Source: Bacteroidales bacterium
Lineage (GTDB): Bacteria; Bacteroidota; Bacteroidia; Bacteroidales; G3-4614
NCBI GenBank assembly: GCA_017521245.1
Contig: JAFXDI010000018.1
Location: 46,940 to 110,939 of the forward strand
Length of the DNA stretch: 64,000 nt
Direction of reading: 5' to 3'
Positions 42,770 to 52,645 of the stretch are shown here, in pieces (the stretch's first letter is position 1; the number at the start of each line of letters is the position of its first letter). The translations under genes and the position numbers were made by a program. Below the pieces are notes generated by a model, which saw only the letters and a list, made by a program, of their open reading frames with translations, searched no databases and was not told the origin of the DNA.

Positions 42770-44419
42770 TTATCCTTGATATAGATAACGTTTGATACTT
42801 CTTTTGGGAGTTTTCTCAAACTCTTCGTAGTAAACTTTGATTCTTGCAATTTGGCTATAAGCAGGAAGAATTTTGTTTGCTGCAACTCTGTTTTCTTCCA
42901 TTTGAGCTTCCATCGCTTTTTGAGAAATACCCTCTTTTTCTCCATTGTCAAAGTCGGGATATACTAACCAAACAAGTTTTCCATCCTGCTCAATAACAAT
43001 TGATTCACTAACAAAAGGCATATTGTTAAGTTGATCTTCAATTTCTTCGGGGTAAATATTTTGTCCTGAAGGACCAAGAATCATATTTTTACTTCTACCT
43101 TTAATATAGATAAATCCTTCGGAGTCAATTAAAGCAAGGTCACCAGTGTTCATCCACTCTCCATCCATTACAGCCTCAGTTGCTTCTTCGTTTTTGAAGT
43201 AACCTTGCATTACGTTAGGTCCTTTCAACCACAACTCACCAGCTATCTTCTCAGGATCTTTTGAATTAACTCGAGCCTCCATATAGTTACATAACTTACC
43301 ACATGCACCTTGCTTTGTTTCATTCCATGGAGCATACGATACAAGAGGAGCACATTCAGTCATACCATATCCAACTGTAATTGGGAAATCAATTTTGCGT
43401 AAAAACTCCTCAACCTCTTTGTTTAAAGCAGCACCACCTACAATAATCTGTTTTAGGTTGCCACCAAAACTCTCCTCCAATTTAGCTTTAATCTTAGAAA
43501 GTAATTGATTGTCAACAAAAGGAATCATCATTAAGAATTTCATTATTGGTTTGTCCAATAATGGGAATACTTTGTTTTTGATGATTTTCTCAATAATAAG
43601 AGGAACTGCAATAATAATAGGAGGTTTGCACTCGGCAAATGCGTCCAATATAATTTTAGGAGAAGGGATACGTGTTAAGAAATGTATGTGGCAACCTTTT
43701 GAGAATGGGTTAAATAATTCAATCATTAATCCATACATATGAGCCATTGGTAACATTGATACAGCATTGTCTCCGGTTTTTAACCAAGGAAGATTTTCAA
43801 CGCAGAATTGTAAGTTTGCGTGTAATGCTCTGTATGGAAGCATAACTCCTTTAGAGAATCCTGTTGAACCAGATGTATAGTTAATTATAGCCAACTCTTC
43901 TGGAGAATCAACATGATATTTGATATCAGAAGCAGAGAATCTCTCAGGGTATTTCTTTCCAAATAACTCATTAAGATGTTGACGGGCCTCAACTAATTTT
44001 TTTGATTTTGATTTTAAAACAGAGAAGTCATTTAGAAGAATAATTCCTGTTAGGTCAGGCATCATCTCATCGTTAAGATTTTCCCAAACCATATCTCCAA
44101 CACATAGTAATTTAGCCTCGCTATGATTTACTATATTGTGAACGTTGTCTGCTTTAAATTCGTGTAATACAGGAACAGCAACTGCGCCATACGCTAAAGT
44201 AGCAAACATCGCAACAGCCCAGTGAGAAGAGTTTCTTCCGCATAATGCAATTCTGTCGCCTTTTTCAACACCCGCTGCTTCAAACAAAATATGAATTTTT
44301 TCAATTTTGCGGGCAATGTCTTTGTAGTGATAAGCAACACCTTTAAAGTCGCTGAGGGCTGGAAGTTCCCAATTCTTTTTAATACTTTCTTCAAAGTAAT
44401 AATTAAAACTTTGTGCCAT
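42770..44419 (-). CDS. AMP-binding acyl-CoA/acyl-acid ligase, copy 1
   Basis: A 549-residue adenylate-forming enzyme, probably activating fatty acids to acyl-CoA (or another acyl thioester). Motifs: the phosphate loop YTSGSTGFSKGV, VGYGMTECAPL, the ribose-binding WMNTGDLALID, and the linker GRSKNMILGPSGQNIYPEE with the catalytic Lys near the C-terminus (TPKRSIKRYLY). It is a close paralogue of the gene at 44578-46230, in the same orientation. The window has no acyl carrier or beta-oxidation genes beside it. Confidence 0.9.
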   Translation of the reverse strand: MAQSFNYYFEESIKKNWELPALSDFKGVAYHYKDIARKIEKIHILFEAAGVEKGDRIALCGRNSSHWAVAMFATLAYGAVAVPVLHEFKADNVHNIVNHSEAKLLCVGDMVWENLNDEMMPDLTGIILLNDFSVLKSKSKKLVEARQHLNELFGKKYPERFSASDIKYHVDSPEELAIINYTSGSTGFSKGVMLPYRALHANLQFCVENLPWLKTGDNAVSMLPMAHMYGLMIELFNPFSKGCHIHFLTRIPSPKIILDAFAECKPPIIIAVPLIIEKIIKNKVFPLLDKPIMKFLMMIPFVDNQLLSKIKAKLEESFGGNLKQIIVGGAALNKEVEEFLRKIDFPITVGYGMTECAPLVSYAPWNETKQGACGKLCNYMEARVNSKDPEKIAGELWLKGPNVMQGYFKNEEATEAVMDGEWMNTGDLALIDSEGFIYIKGRSKNMILGPSGQNIYPEEIEDQLNNMPFVSESIVIEQDGKLVWLVYPDFDNGEKEGISQKAMEAQMEENRVAANKILPAYSQIARIKVYYEEFEKTPKRSIKRYLYQG

Positions 44420-44577
44420 GTAAATAGTATTTATTAATTATACATTTAATCTTAAACTAAACTTTCTGTTCAAAAATTAAATTTAAGAATTCTTAATAAT
44501 GCAAATATAATAATTAATGTTTAAAAGTTCCAAAAAAAACGAGGATATTGCTGAATATACCCGTAATTTTTATTTGG

Positions 44578-46230
44578 TTATACGTTTTGGTATAAGAAAC
44601 GTTTAATGCTTCGTTTTGCTGTTTTTTCAAACTCTTCGTAGAATATTTTAACCTTTGTAATCTGGCAATAAGCAGCAAGACTCTTATTTAACATTATTCT
44701 GTTCTCTTCCATTAGGTCAATTACAGCCTTTTGGTCAAGTCCTAATTTTGCTGCACTTTCAAAATCAGGGTAGATTAATGCCACAAGTTTGCCCTCTTGT
44801 TCAATTACAATTGACTCATTAACTAAGTGCATATTGTTTATCTTATCCTCAATCTCTTCGGGGTATATATTTTGTCCTGATGGACCAAGTATCATGTTTT
44901 TACTTCTACCTTTTAAGAATAAGAAACCATCTTTATCAATAATTCCAAGATCTCCAGTATTCATCCACTCTCCATCCATTACATCACTGGTTGCCTCTTC
45001 GTTTTTGTAATATCCTTGCATTACATTGCCACCTTTTATCCACAACTCTCCGGGTATGTTTTCAGGATCAACAGAGTTTATTCTACACTCGTTATATGGC
45101 AAAACCTTTCCGCACGATAGGGGTTTAGTGTCTTCCCACCAGCAATATGAAATTAGAGGTGCACACTCAGTCATCCCATAACCCACCGTTAAGGGGAATC
45201 CAATCTTTTGTAAGAATAGTTCTACCTCTTTGTTTAAAGCGGCACCACCAACAATAATCTGTTTTAGGTTTCCTCCAAAACTCTCTTCCAATTTGCTTCT
45301 TACTTTTGCCAATAGTTGGTCATCAAGGAACGGAATCTTTAACAAAACTTTCATTAGAGGTTTCTCTAATAGAGGAAATACCTTATTCCTTATAATCTTT
45401 TCAATTACCAAAGGAACAGTGATTATAAATGTAGGTTTGCACTCCGCAAATGCTTCAAGAATTACTTTAGGAGAGGGGATGCGAGTTAAGAAATGTACAT
45501 GACAACCTCTACAGAAAGAGTTACAGACCTCAACCATTAATCCATACATGTGAGCCATTGGTAGCATTGCAACAATATTGTCTCCCGGTTTTTGTTGTGT
45601 AACCTCTTCTAATATATATTTAAGGTTTGTAACCAACGATCGGTATGGTAACATAACACCCTTTGAAAATCCAGTTGAACCTGAAGTATAATTAATTAAA
45701 GCCAATTCATCTGGACTGTCTTTATGGTAATTAATATCATCCGCAGTGAATCTGTTTGGATACTTCTTCCCAAATAACTCATTTAAATGCTCCCTTGCAT
45801 ATTTTAAAGAGTTGTGTTTTGTCTTTAAGATTGAGAAATCATTAATTAAAATAATGCTTTCCAAACCTCCCATAAATTCATCATTAATGTTTTCCCAAAC
45901 AACATCACCAACAAATAGTAATTTAGCTTCGCTATGATTAACAATATTGTGTATATTGTCTGCTTTAAACTCATGCAAAATTGGAACTGCTACTGCTCCG
46001 TATGAGAGAGTGGCAAAAAATGCGACAGCCCAATGTGATGTATTTTTCCCACACAAAGCAACTTTGTCACCTTTTTCTATTCCAGCATTCTCTAAAAGAA
46101 TATGAATTTTTTCAATTTTACGAGCAATATCTTTATATTGATAAGTAACTCCTTTATAGTCGCTAAGCGACATTTTGTCCCAGTTTAATTTGATACTATC
46201 TTCAACGTAGCTGTTAAATCCTTTATACAT
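44578..46230 (-). CDS. AMP-binding acyl-CoA/acyl-acid ligase, copy 2
   Basis: A 550-residue paralogue of the preceding ligase. The two align end to end without significant gaps (for example AYGAVAVPVLHEFKADN against SYGAVAVPILHEFKADN) and share all motifs: YTSGSTGFSKGV, VGYGMTECAPLISY, WMNTGDLGIID and GRSKNMILGPSGQN. Differences concentrate at the N-terminus and around the predicted acyl pocket, so specificity may differ. A 158-base gap with no terminator lies between them. A tandem duplication is the simplest origin. Confidence 0.9.
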   Translation of the reverse strand: MYKGFNSYVEDSIKLNWDKMSLSDYKGVTYQYKDIARKIEKIHILLENAGIEKGDKVALCGKNTSHWAVAFFATLSYGAVAVPILHEFKADNIHNIVNHSEAKLLFVGDVVWENINDEFMGGLESIILINDFSILKTKHNSLKYAREHLNELFGKKYPNRFTADDINYHKDSPDELALINYTSGSTGFSKGVMLPYRSLVTNLKYILEEVTQQKPGDNIVAMLPMAHMYGLMVEVCNSFCRGCHVHFLTRIPSPKVILEAFAECKPTFIITVPLVIEKIIRNKVFPLLEKPLMKVLLKIPFLDDQLLAKVRSKLEESFGGNLKQIIVGGAALNKEVELFLQKIGFPLTVGYGMTECAPLISYCWWEDTKPLSCGKVLPYNECRINSVDPENIPGELWIKGGNVMQGYYKNEEATSDVMDGEWMNTGDLGIIDKDGFLFLKGRSKNMILGPSGQNIYPEEIEDKINNMHLVNESIVIEQEGKLVALIYPDFESAAKLGLDQKAVIDLMEENRIMLNKSLAAYCQITKVKIFYEEFEKTAKRSIKRFLYQNV

Positions 46231-46432
46231 ATAATATTATTTAAATTCGCACTTTTTAAATGCACAAAACATTAAAAACTGTGCAAATATACAACAAAAT
46301 ATTCTAATGATAATTATATAAGTTTAATAAAATAATATAATAAACATATTGATATGTAATAAATCATATAGATAATGATTTAAATTCCTTATATTTGCGT
46401 TATATATTATCATACTCAATAAATATCGGTAT

Positions 46433-48247
46433 ATGCGTCTATATAGTCTTTCAGATATTATTTCACCTTCAATTCAATCAAAAATAAATTATTGGTCGCA
46501 ATTATTTTTATTTCTTGTATCCATTGTTGTATTGTCAGGTGTTATTATAGATTATGGGTTTGAATTAAATGAAAATGAATTAAAAAATATTTACCGATTA
46601 TATAATTATTCTTGGTGGATATATTTCTCATCCTATTTGTTAAGGTTGATTTTTCAGTGGTTCAGTATATATCGCAAGACGCTTTATATGACAATGTTTT
46701 TAGGACTGCTGCTTATCTGCTCGTCAATACCTCGGTTTGTTGAGATTACTACTGAACAATCTATGATATGGCAATTTTTTGCAGACCATTTTTTTCAGTT
46801 AGGAGTAGTCTTGATTTTTGCGTTGCTGGAATTTTCAAAAGGCATTGTTGGTTTTATAAATAAAAAAACAAATCCAGCAATGTTGATGGTTTCTGGTTTT
46901 TTCTTTTTGATATTGCTTGGCACACTATTATTGTTATTACCTCGTTCAACATATGCTGGTGTACATTTATCTATAGTTGATTCTCTTTTTATATCAACAA
47001 GTTCGGTATGTGTAACAGGATTGTCTCCGTTTGACATTTCTCAAACATTCACAATTAGCGGTCAAATAATAATAATGGCTCTCATTCAAATAGGCGGATT
47101 GGGAGTTATGACAATAACAAGTTTCTTTGCACTGTTTTTTATGGGCGGTACAGGACTTTATAGCCAGTTTGCCTTAAAAGATATGGTTGGGTCTGATACA
47201 TTTAATTCATTATTGAATACACTGATGTATATATTGGGATTTACATTCGTTATTGAAATTATTGGGGCTTTATGTATTTGGCTTAATATTCATTCTACAT
47301 TAGGAATGAGTCTGAAAGAAGAGATATTTTTTTCAATATTTCACTCAGTATCGGCATTTTGTAATGCTGGATTTTCAAATATATCAGAAGGACTTGGGAA
47401 TTCCATATTAATGAAAGGACATAATGGTTTTTATATGGTAATTTCACTTCTTATAGTATTAGGAGGTATAGGATTCCCTATATTGATAAATTTCAGAAGA
47501 ATTATAGGATATGTAATTTCAAATCTTTTTCGTAAAATATTTTTCAAAAACTATCATCGCAAGAGATTTGTTCATTTAACTAATATAAATACTAAAATAG
47601 TGCTAATCTCAACAATTGTTTTAATTGTTTTAGGTACATTTTTTATTGCAATTTTGGAGTGGAATAGATCATTTGAGACAATGCCTATTATAGATAAGTT
47701 AGTACATTCAATATTTAACTCTGTTGCTCCAAGAACTGCTGGATTTGTAAATGTTGATTTAGAAGGATTTTCGTTTATATCAATTATGATATATATGATA
47801 TTAATGTGGATAGGCGGAGCATCACAATCAACAGCAGGAGGTATAAAAGTCAATACATTTGCTATGTCAGTTGCCAATTTAATATCTGTAATTAAAGGAA
47901 AAGATAGGGTAGATTTATTTGGACGTGAATTAACCTCTGATTCGGTAAGAAGAGCATCGGCAATGGTGTTTGGATCAATAATAGTTATCTTGTTTTTTTA
48001 CATAATGTTGGTAATTATCGAGCCTCAATTAAGTCCGTTGAAGTTGTTGTTTGAAACTATTTCGGCATTTAGTACTGTTGGTGCAAGTATAAATACTACA
48101 CCTTTCTTATGTGATATAAGTAAAATATTGGTAACATTATTGATGTTTATAGGACGAGTTGGATTGATAACTATTTTAATGAGTGTTATTAGTAGAGCAA
48201 AACCGCTAAAATATCATTATCCAAAAGATACAATAATAATAAACTAA
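46433..48247 (+). CDS. TrkH/KtrB-type potassium transporter
   Basis: A 604-residue membrane protein. The first 170 residues are an extra hydrophobic domain. The rest has the four pore repeats of the SKT superfamily, with filter glycines in STSSVCVTGLSPFD, SAFCNAGFSNI, SVAPRTAGFVNV and SAFSTVGASINT. It imports K+ (and perhaps Na+) together with the regulatory subunit encoded 12 bases downstream. TATATTTG at 46390-46397 is a likely promoter -7 element. Confidence 0.93.
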   Translation: MRLYSLSDIISPSIQSKINYWSQLFLFLVSIVVLSGVIIDYGFELNENELKNIYRLYNYSWWIYFSSYLLRLIFQWFSIYRKTLYMTMFLGLLLICSSIPRFVEITTEQSMIWQFFADHFFQLGVVLIFALLEFSKGIVGFINKKTNPAMLMVSGFFFLILLGTLLLLLPRSTYAGVHLSIVDSLFISTSSVCVTGLSPFDISQTFTISGQIIIMALIQIGGLGVMTITSFFALFFMGGTGLYSQFALKDMVGSDTFNSLLNTLMYILGFTFVIEIIGALCIWLNIHSTLGMSLKEEIFFSIFHSVSAFCNAGFSNISEGLGNSILMKGHNGFYMVISLLIVLGGIGFPILINFRRIIGYVISNLFRKIFFKNYHRKRFVHLTNINTKIVLISTIVLIVLGTFFIAILEWNRSFETMPIIDKLVHSIFNSVAPRTAGFVNVDLEGFSFISIMIYMILMWIGGASQSTAGGIKVNTFAMSVANLISVIKGKDRVDLFGRELTSDSVRRASAMVFGSIIVILFFYIMLVIIEPQLSPLKLLFETISAFSTVGASINTTPFLCDISKILVTLLMFIGRVGLITILMSVISRAKPLKYHYPKDTIIIN

Positions 48248-48259
48248 TATAGATATAAT

Positions 48260-48679
48260 ATGAAGTGTTTAATAATTGGATTAGGTAATTTCGGAAGAAC
48301 ATTGGCTGTTGAATTAAGTGATAATGGCCATGATGTAATAGGTATAGATAAAAGTGAACATTGTGTAGATATGGTAAAAGACAGAATATCCGTATCTTAT
48401 ATAATGGATGCAACTGAAGGTCTTTCATTAAAAAGTTTGCCTCTTAACGAAATTGATTGTGCAATAGTGGCAATAGGTCAAAGTATGGATTCTTCGTTAA
48501 GAACTGTTGCTGCACTTAAAGAACTTTCAGTAAAAAATATATATGCAAGAGCATTGGATGATACGCATATGTCTATTTTAAAAGCGATGGATATAAAAAA
48601 GATATATATTCCAGAGAGTTATGCAGCAAAAATTTATGCTCAAAAAATTTTCGATAAAAATGCAGCAGAGTTATTATAG
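48260..48679 (+). CDS. RCK/TrkA-N regulatory subunit, single domain
   Basis: A 139-residue Rossmann protein: nucleotide-binding MKCLIIGLGNFGRTLAVEL, acidic strand-2 end VIGIDKSE, and the ATEGLSLKSL/ARALDDTHMSIL stretches of TrkA-N. It should bind nucleotide (ATP/ADP or NAD) and gate the K+ channel encoded just upstream. The TrkA-C ligand-binding domain of typical KtrA (about 220 residues) is absent, and the frame closes cleanly with TAG. Confidence 0.88.
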   Translation: MKCLIIGLGNFGRTLAVELSDNGHDVIGIDKSEHCVDMVKDRISVSYIMDATEGLSLKSLPLNEIDCAIVAIGQSMDSSLRTVAALKELSVKNIYARALDDTHMSILKAMDIKKIYIPESYAAKIYAQKIFDKNAAELL

Positions 48680-48750
48680 ATATATTCATAATCAAATATT
48701 TGTTTTTTATTGATAATTTTAAAAGGCAAAAAGATAATAGGATTAATATT

Positions 48751-48780
48751 TTGATATTTTGTCTAAAAAACTTATTTTTG
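48751..48780 (+). promoter_or_regulatory. Promoter of the polysaccharide export operon
   Basis: TTG at 48751-48753 and TATTTTTG at 48773-48780 with 19 bases between; the start would lie about 22 bases ahead of the gene. Confidence 0.6.
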
Positions 48781-48808
48781 CCTTAATATTTAATAATATA
48801 AACAAGTT

Positions 48809-49603
48809 ATGCGTAACATATTCTTTTTTATAGTATCATTACTATTACTTGTCTCTTGTAAAGAGGCAAAGCAGGTAATTTATTTAAAAGATGCAGAGAC
48901 ATTACCTGTTGAATTATTACAACAAAAAACAGAGCCTGCAAATGTAAAAATTGCAGTAGGTGATGAACTAACTCTTAAAATTGAGTCAGATGATCAAGAG
49001 TCTGTGGCAATGTTTAATCGAGAAGTTGTTCAATCATTAGATACTCAATTAACTACATCAAAAAGTTTAGATGATAATTCATATAAGGTAGATATTAATG
49101 GTAATATATCATTGCCAGTAATAGGTAAAGTATCGGTTGTTGGTTTAACAGTTTATGAAGCTGAGCAATTGATAGCCTCTTTAATATATCCACAATACGT
49201 AAAAAAAGAGCCAGTTGTTACAATCAATATAAGTAACTTTAAAATAACAATACTTGGAGATGTAAACTCTCCGGGAGTAATAGATGTTGAAAAAGATAAA
49301 ATTAATATTCTTGAAGCATTGGCTCAAGCAGGAGACTTAAATATTACAGGAAGAAGAAATAATGTAATGTTAATTAGAACTCAAGATGATGGATCAAGAG
49401 AGATATATCGTTACGATTTAAATGATAAATATCTATTATTCTCTCCATATTTTAATTTAAGACAGAATGATATGATATATGTTGAGCAAAACCGCTCAAA
49501 AACTCGTAATGCATTTACATTGCCAACAGTAGTTACATTCTCGTTAAGTATGGTATCAACAGTTGTATCAATTGTTACTTTAATCAGAACATTTACAAGA
49601 TAA
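48809..49603 (+). CDS. Outer-membrane polysaccharide export lipoprotein (Wza/OPX type)
   Basis: A 264-residue lipoprotein (lipobox LLLLVSC, Cys at about 17). The polysaccharide export domain (about 45-165, with YKVDINGNISLPVIGKVSV) is followed by a SLBB-like segment (ITILGDVNSPGVIDVEKD...NILEALAQAGDL) and a C-terminal hydrophobic helix. It would form the outer-membrane exit of a capsule or exopolysaccharide. It is four bases ahead of its partner tyrosine kinase. No polymer-synthesis genes follow in the window. Confidence 0.92.
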   Translation: MRNIFFFIVSLLLLVSCKEAKQVIYLKDAETLPVELLQQKTEPANVKIAVGDELTLKIESDDQESVAMFNREVVQSLDTQLTTSKSLDDNSYKVDINGNISLPVIGKVSVVGLTVYEAEQLIASLIYPQYVKKEPVVTINISNFKITILGDVNSPGVIDVEKDKINILEALAQAGDLNITGRRNNVMLIRTQDDGSREIYRYDLNDKYLLFSPYFNLRQNDMIYVEQNRSKTRNAFTLPTVVTFSLSMVSTVVSIVTLIRTFTR

Positions 49604-49607
49604 TAAT

Positions 49608-52028
49608 ATGGACAACAATAAATTATTCGCTAAAGACGAGGATCAAAATAAACTTGCCGATTTTAGAGAGATTCTTTTTACATATCTTGTATATTGGAAA
49701 TGGTTTGTTTTGTGTGCAATCCTTTCAGTAGGATACACAGCATTTGATTTAGCACAAAAAAATGATGTTTATATGGTATCAACATCAATATTGATGAAGA
49801 ACGACAGAAATAGTGGTTCAGCAGACAATATTATGATGGAGACATTAGGAATACGAACTAATAGAACAAACCTTGAAAATGAGACGGAAGTAATGCGTTC
49901 ACGAGCCATAATGATGAAGGTCGTTATGGATCTGAAGGTACATACTTCTTACTTTCAGAAAAAAGGATTGAGAAGTTTTAATATATATGATTCAACACCA
50001 ATATTATTAGATATCGATTCTACTGATGTAATGAATTTGCGTGGGCCCATTCGCATTGATGCTATCCCATCACTTCAAGAAGGTCTATATACCTTACTTG
50101 TTAATTATGGTGGTAAAACACAAACACATATATTAAAGAATGATCCTATTAATGTGCAAATTGGTGGTATATCATTACTCTTAACACGATTGAATGATGT
50201 ATATATGCCTAAAGATGATATTGTTATTACAGTAGAATCTCCTCATGGCAAAGCAAGATACCTATCTCACTCAATTATTCCTGAGGTATTAACAGAGGGA
50301 TCTACAATTCTAACAATGTCGTTACGTACTTATAATATTAAACAAGCAAAAGATATATTAGAGAAAGTAGTTTACTATTATAATGAATTAAGTGTTAACG
50401 AAAAAAATCAGGCTTTAATCAATACCGGTAAATTTATTGACGAACGTATATTAGCAATTGCTAAAGAGTTGGGCGACGTAGAGAAGGAGATAGAGACATA
50501 TAAAAAAGATTATAAGCTAATCTCTCCTGAAGATAATGCCTCAACTGCACTTCAAGAGTCGTATAAATTACGTGATGAGTTGTCAAATGCAGACATGCAA
50601 TTAAATTTAATTGATTATGTTGAAGAGTTTGTAAACGATCAATCAAATCAGTTCTCTATAATACCTGAATTAGGAATAGAAAATGTTGCATTCAGCTCAA
50701 TGATTAAAAATTATAATCAAGAGTTGCTGAATAGAGCAAGATTGTTACACTCTTCATCTGAGAACAACCCTGCAATAAATAAAATTGAACAGAATATTAA
50801 AACGTTACGTGAAGGGTTGAAGAATGGCATCGTTTCAACACGTAATATAATCAATCACGAAAAGAAAGAGTTACAAAAACGAGCAAAAGATATAGATAGC
50901 AAGTTAAATTTAGCACCTGAGATTGAGCGTCAAATGGCGGAGGTGATGCGTCAACAGGAGATTAAAAATGAGTTGTATCTCTTTTTGTTAAAAAAACGAG
51001 AAGAAAATGCTTTGAGTCAAGCATTGACAGTCCCCATTGCAACTATTATTGATTCACCAGAGGCTACAGGAGGTCCTGTTGAGCCAAATCGTCCAAAATC
51101 TTTAATGACCGCATTAGCAGTAGGTTTAATTATACCAGCATTAATAATATTTGTTATTGGTCTTTTTAGAGTTACTTTTAAGGATAGAATTGATGTTGAA
51201 CGCCTTACTGATATACCTATTTTAGGAGAGATTTCAGTTAATGAAACAAAGGAAAACTTTGTTGTAAAACCTAAATCAACAGCACCTATTGTTGAGTTGT
51301 TCCGCCTAACACGAAACAACTTACAGGCTATTCTTGATGTACCAGAGCGAAAACTTATTTGTGTAACATCAACAACAACGCAAGAGGGAAAAACATTCTG
51401 TTCTGCTAACCTTGCTTTAAGTTTTGCTTTGGCAAAGAAAAAAACGATATTGGTTGGATTGGATATTCGTCGTCCTCAAGTAAGAAAGTATTTTTCTTTG
51501 TCAACTTCAAGAGGTATTGTAACATACCTATCGGGAAAAGAGAATGATTTATCTTCGCTAATTGTACCATCAGGGATGTCGGAATATCTTGATTTGCTAC
51601 CTGCAGGACCAACACCACCAAACCCAAATGAGTTATTAATGAACTCTGCATTGGGCGATGTGTTTGATTATCTACGCGAAAGATATGACTATATTATTGT
51701 AGATACTGCACCAGTAGGAATGGTATCTGACACATTCTTGATAACACCTTATGCCGATTTGAATGTATATGTGATGAGAGCAAAATATTCATCAAAGAAA
51801 TATATTGAGGCATTAGAAAATTTGGTTAGAGAAGATCGCTTACGCAACTTATATATATTGGTAAATGCCGTTGACATCAAATCTAAAGTTTATGGATATA
51901 AACGATACGGATATGGTTACGGATATGGATATAAGAATAAGTATGGATATGGTTACGGATATGGATATGGTTACGGCGAACAATATAGTCAACCGTCAAA
52001 AAAACCTTTCTGGCGAAGATGGATTTAA
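49608..52028 (+). CDS. Polysaccharide co-polymerase / tyrosine autokinase (Wzc type)
   Basis: An 806-residue inner-membrane protein controlling polymer length and export. Order: Wzz-like domain with a first helix (about 28-48), a long coiled-coil periplasmic part (about 260-460), second helix (about 500-520), then the cytoplasmic BY-kinase with Walker A (TTTQEGKTF), A' (VGLDIRRPQ) and B (YIIVDTAPVG). The C-terminus is a Gly-Tyr repeat: 14 Tyr in the 32 residues coded by 51891-51986, the expected autophosphorylation cluster. It is co-transcribed with the OPX lipoprotein gene. Confidence 0.94.
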   Translation: MDNNKLFAKDEDQNKLADFREILFTYLVYWKWFVLCAILSVGYTAFDLAQKNDVYMVSTSILMKNDRNSGSADNIMMETLGIRTNRTNLENETEVMRSRAIMMKVVMDLKVHTSYFQKKGLRSFNIYDSTPILLDIDSTDVMNLRGPIRIDAIPSLQEGLYTLLVNYGGKTQTHILKNDPINVQIGGISLLLTRLNDVYMPKDDIVITVESPHGKARYLSHSIIPEVLTEGSTILTMSLRTYNIKQAKDILEKVVYYYNELSVNEKNQALINTGKFIDERILAIAKELGDVEKEIETYKKDYKLISPEDNASTALQESYKLRDELSNADMQLNLIDYVEEFVNDQSNQFSIIPELGIENVAFSSMIKNYNQELLNRARLLHSSSENNPAINKIEQNIKTLREGLKNGIVSTRNIINHEKKELQKRAKDIDSKLNLAPEIERQMAEVMRQQEIKNELYLFLLKKREENALSQALTVPIATIIDSPEATGGPVEPNRPKSLMTALAVGLIIPALIIFVIGLFRVTFKDRIDVERLTDIPILGEISVNETKENFVVKPKSTAPIVELFRLTRNNLQAILDVPERKLICVTSTTTQEGKTFCSANLALSFALAKKKTILVGLDIRRPQVRKYFSLSTSRGIVTYLSGKENDLSSLIVPSGMSEYLDLLPAGPTPPNPNELLMNSALGDVFDYLRERYDYIIVDTAPVGMVSDTFLITPYADLNVYVMRAKYSSKKYIEALENLVREDRLRNLYILVNAVDIKSKVYGYKRYGYGYGYGYKNKYGYGYGYGYGYGEQYSQPSKKPFWRRWI
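51891..51986 (+). repeat. Short tandem repeat coding the tyrosine tail
   Basis: Units based on GGATATGGTTAC and GGATATGGATAT alternate over 96 bases, with two copies of a longer block separated by AAGAATAAG. Length change in 6-base steps by slippage would keep the frame and alter the number of Gly-Tyr pairs. Confidence 0.75.
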
Positions 52029-52074
52029 AAAATTGAAGTGAACATCTTAAGTTAACCTTAAAGTCTAATATTGT

Positions 52075-52110
52075 ATAATCCCCAAAGTTCATAGATACTT
52101 TGGGGATTAT
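52075..52110 (+). terminator. Terminator after the kinase gene
   Basis: ATAATCCCCAAAGT (52075-52088) pairs with ACTTTGGGGATTAT (52097-52110) around TTCATAGAT; flanking A/T allow use on either strand. Confidence 0.85.
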
Positions 52111-52167
52111 TATATGTAAAAGAAGCCTAAAACTTCATATTTTAATAAATTGAACTATTTTAAGACC

Positions 52168-52404
52168 TTACATTCTTGTAAATTGTATGTAGTTCTCAAT
52201 ATGTTGTTTGTTGCTTATGTATAGGTCATTGTTAAGATTCATTATAAATATATTCTTATCTCGAGCGAGCCATCCCAAAGCAGTATATAAATCAGATTCG
52301 TTTATTTCTAATCTATATCTAATATTATCTGCTTTCATAACATAAACATCATTTAACAACTCCCAAATCTTATTCGCGTTATGCGATATAACATATCTTC
52401 TCAT
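52168..52404 (-). CDS. Small winged-helix protein (DUF2582-like)
   Basis: A 78-residue protein with the pattern IWELLNDVYVMKADNIRYRL...ESDLYTALGWLARDKNI, typical of the DUF2582 winged-helix family of Bacteroidetes. The fold suggests nucleic-acid binding, but no target is known. It is monocistronic or shares a transcript with the short membrane protein gene 67 bases upstream. Confidence 0.72.
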   Translation of the reverse strand: MRRYVISHNANKIWELLNDVYVMKADNIRYRLEINESDLYTALGWLARDKNIFIMNLNNDLYISNKQHIENYIQFTRM

Positions 52405-52471
52405 AATATTACATTTTATAAATGTAACATTTAAGAGATATAAAATGTTTAAAATGAGAGTATCCTAATAA

Positions 52472-52612
52472 TTAATCAATTGAGACACCTTCTATTTCGC
52501 TGTTATTAAATCCCGAAGAAGTTGCACAATTATTGTCTTTTACTAAAAGTAGCCATATAACTAAAATTATGGCAATTATAATTAAAATGTACTTAACAAT
52601 CTCTTTTTTCAT
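52472..52612 (-). CDS. Small single-pass membrane protein, 46 residues
   Basis: A short frame from ATG at 52612 to TAA at 52472. It starts MKKEIVKYIL, has one long hydrophobic helix (about 7-23), and ends in a polar Ser/Asn/Glu tail with one Cys. Its composition (charged start, clean helix, hydrophilic tail) is gene-like. No family recognised. It lies 33 bases after aroE in the same orientation and may belong to the gldB-aroE unit. Confidence 0.55.
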   Translation of the reverse strand: MKKEIVKYILIIIAIILVIWLLLVKDNNCATSSGFNNSEIEGVSID

Positions 52613-52645
52613 ATATGTAGTTTTGCATATATAACAACTAAGATG

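Noticed and set aside
49608..52028. Complete capsule biosynthesis cluster
   Set aside because: Only the export lipoprotein and kinase are present; the next genes are unrelated, and the nearest glycosyltransferase is 20 kb away.
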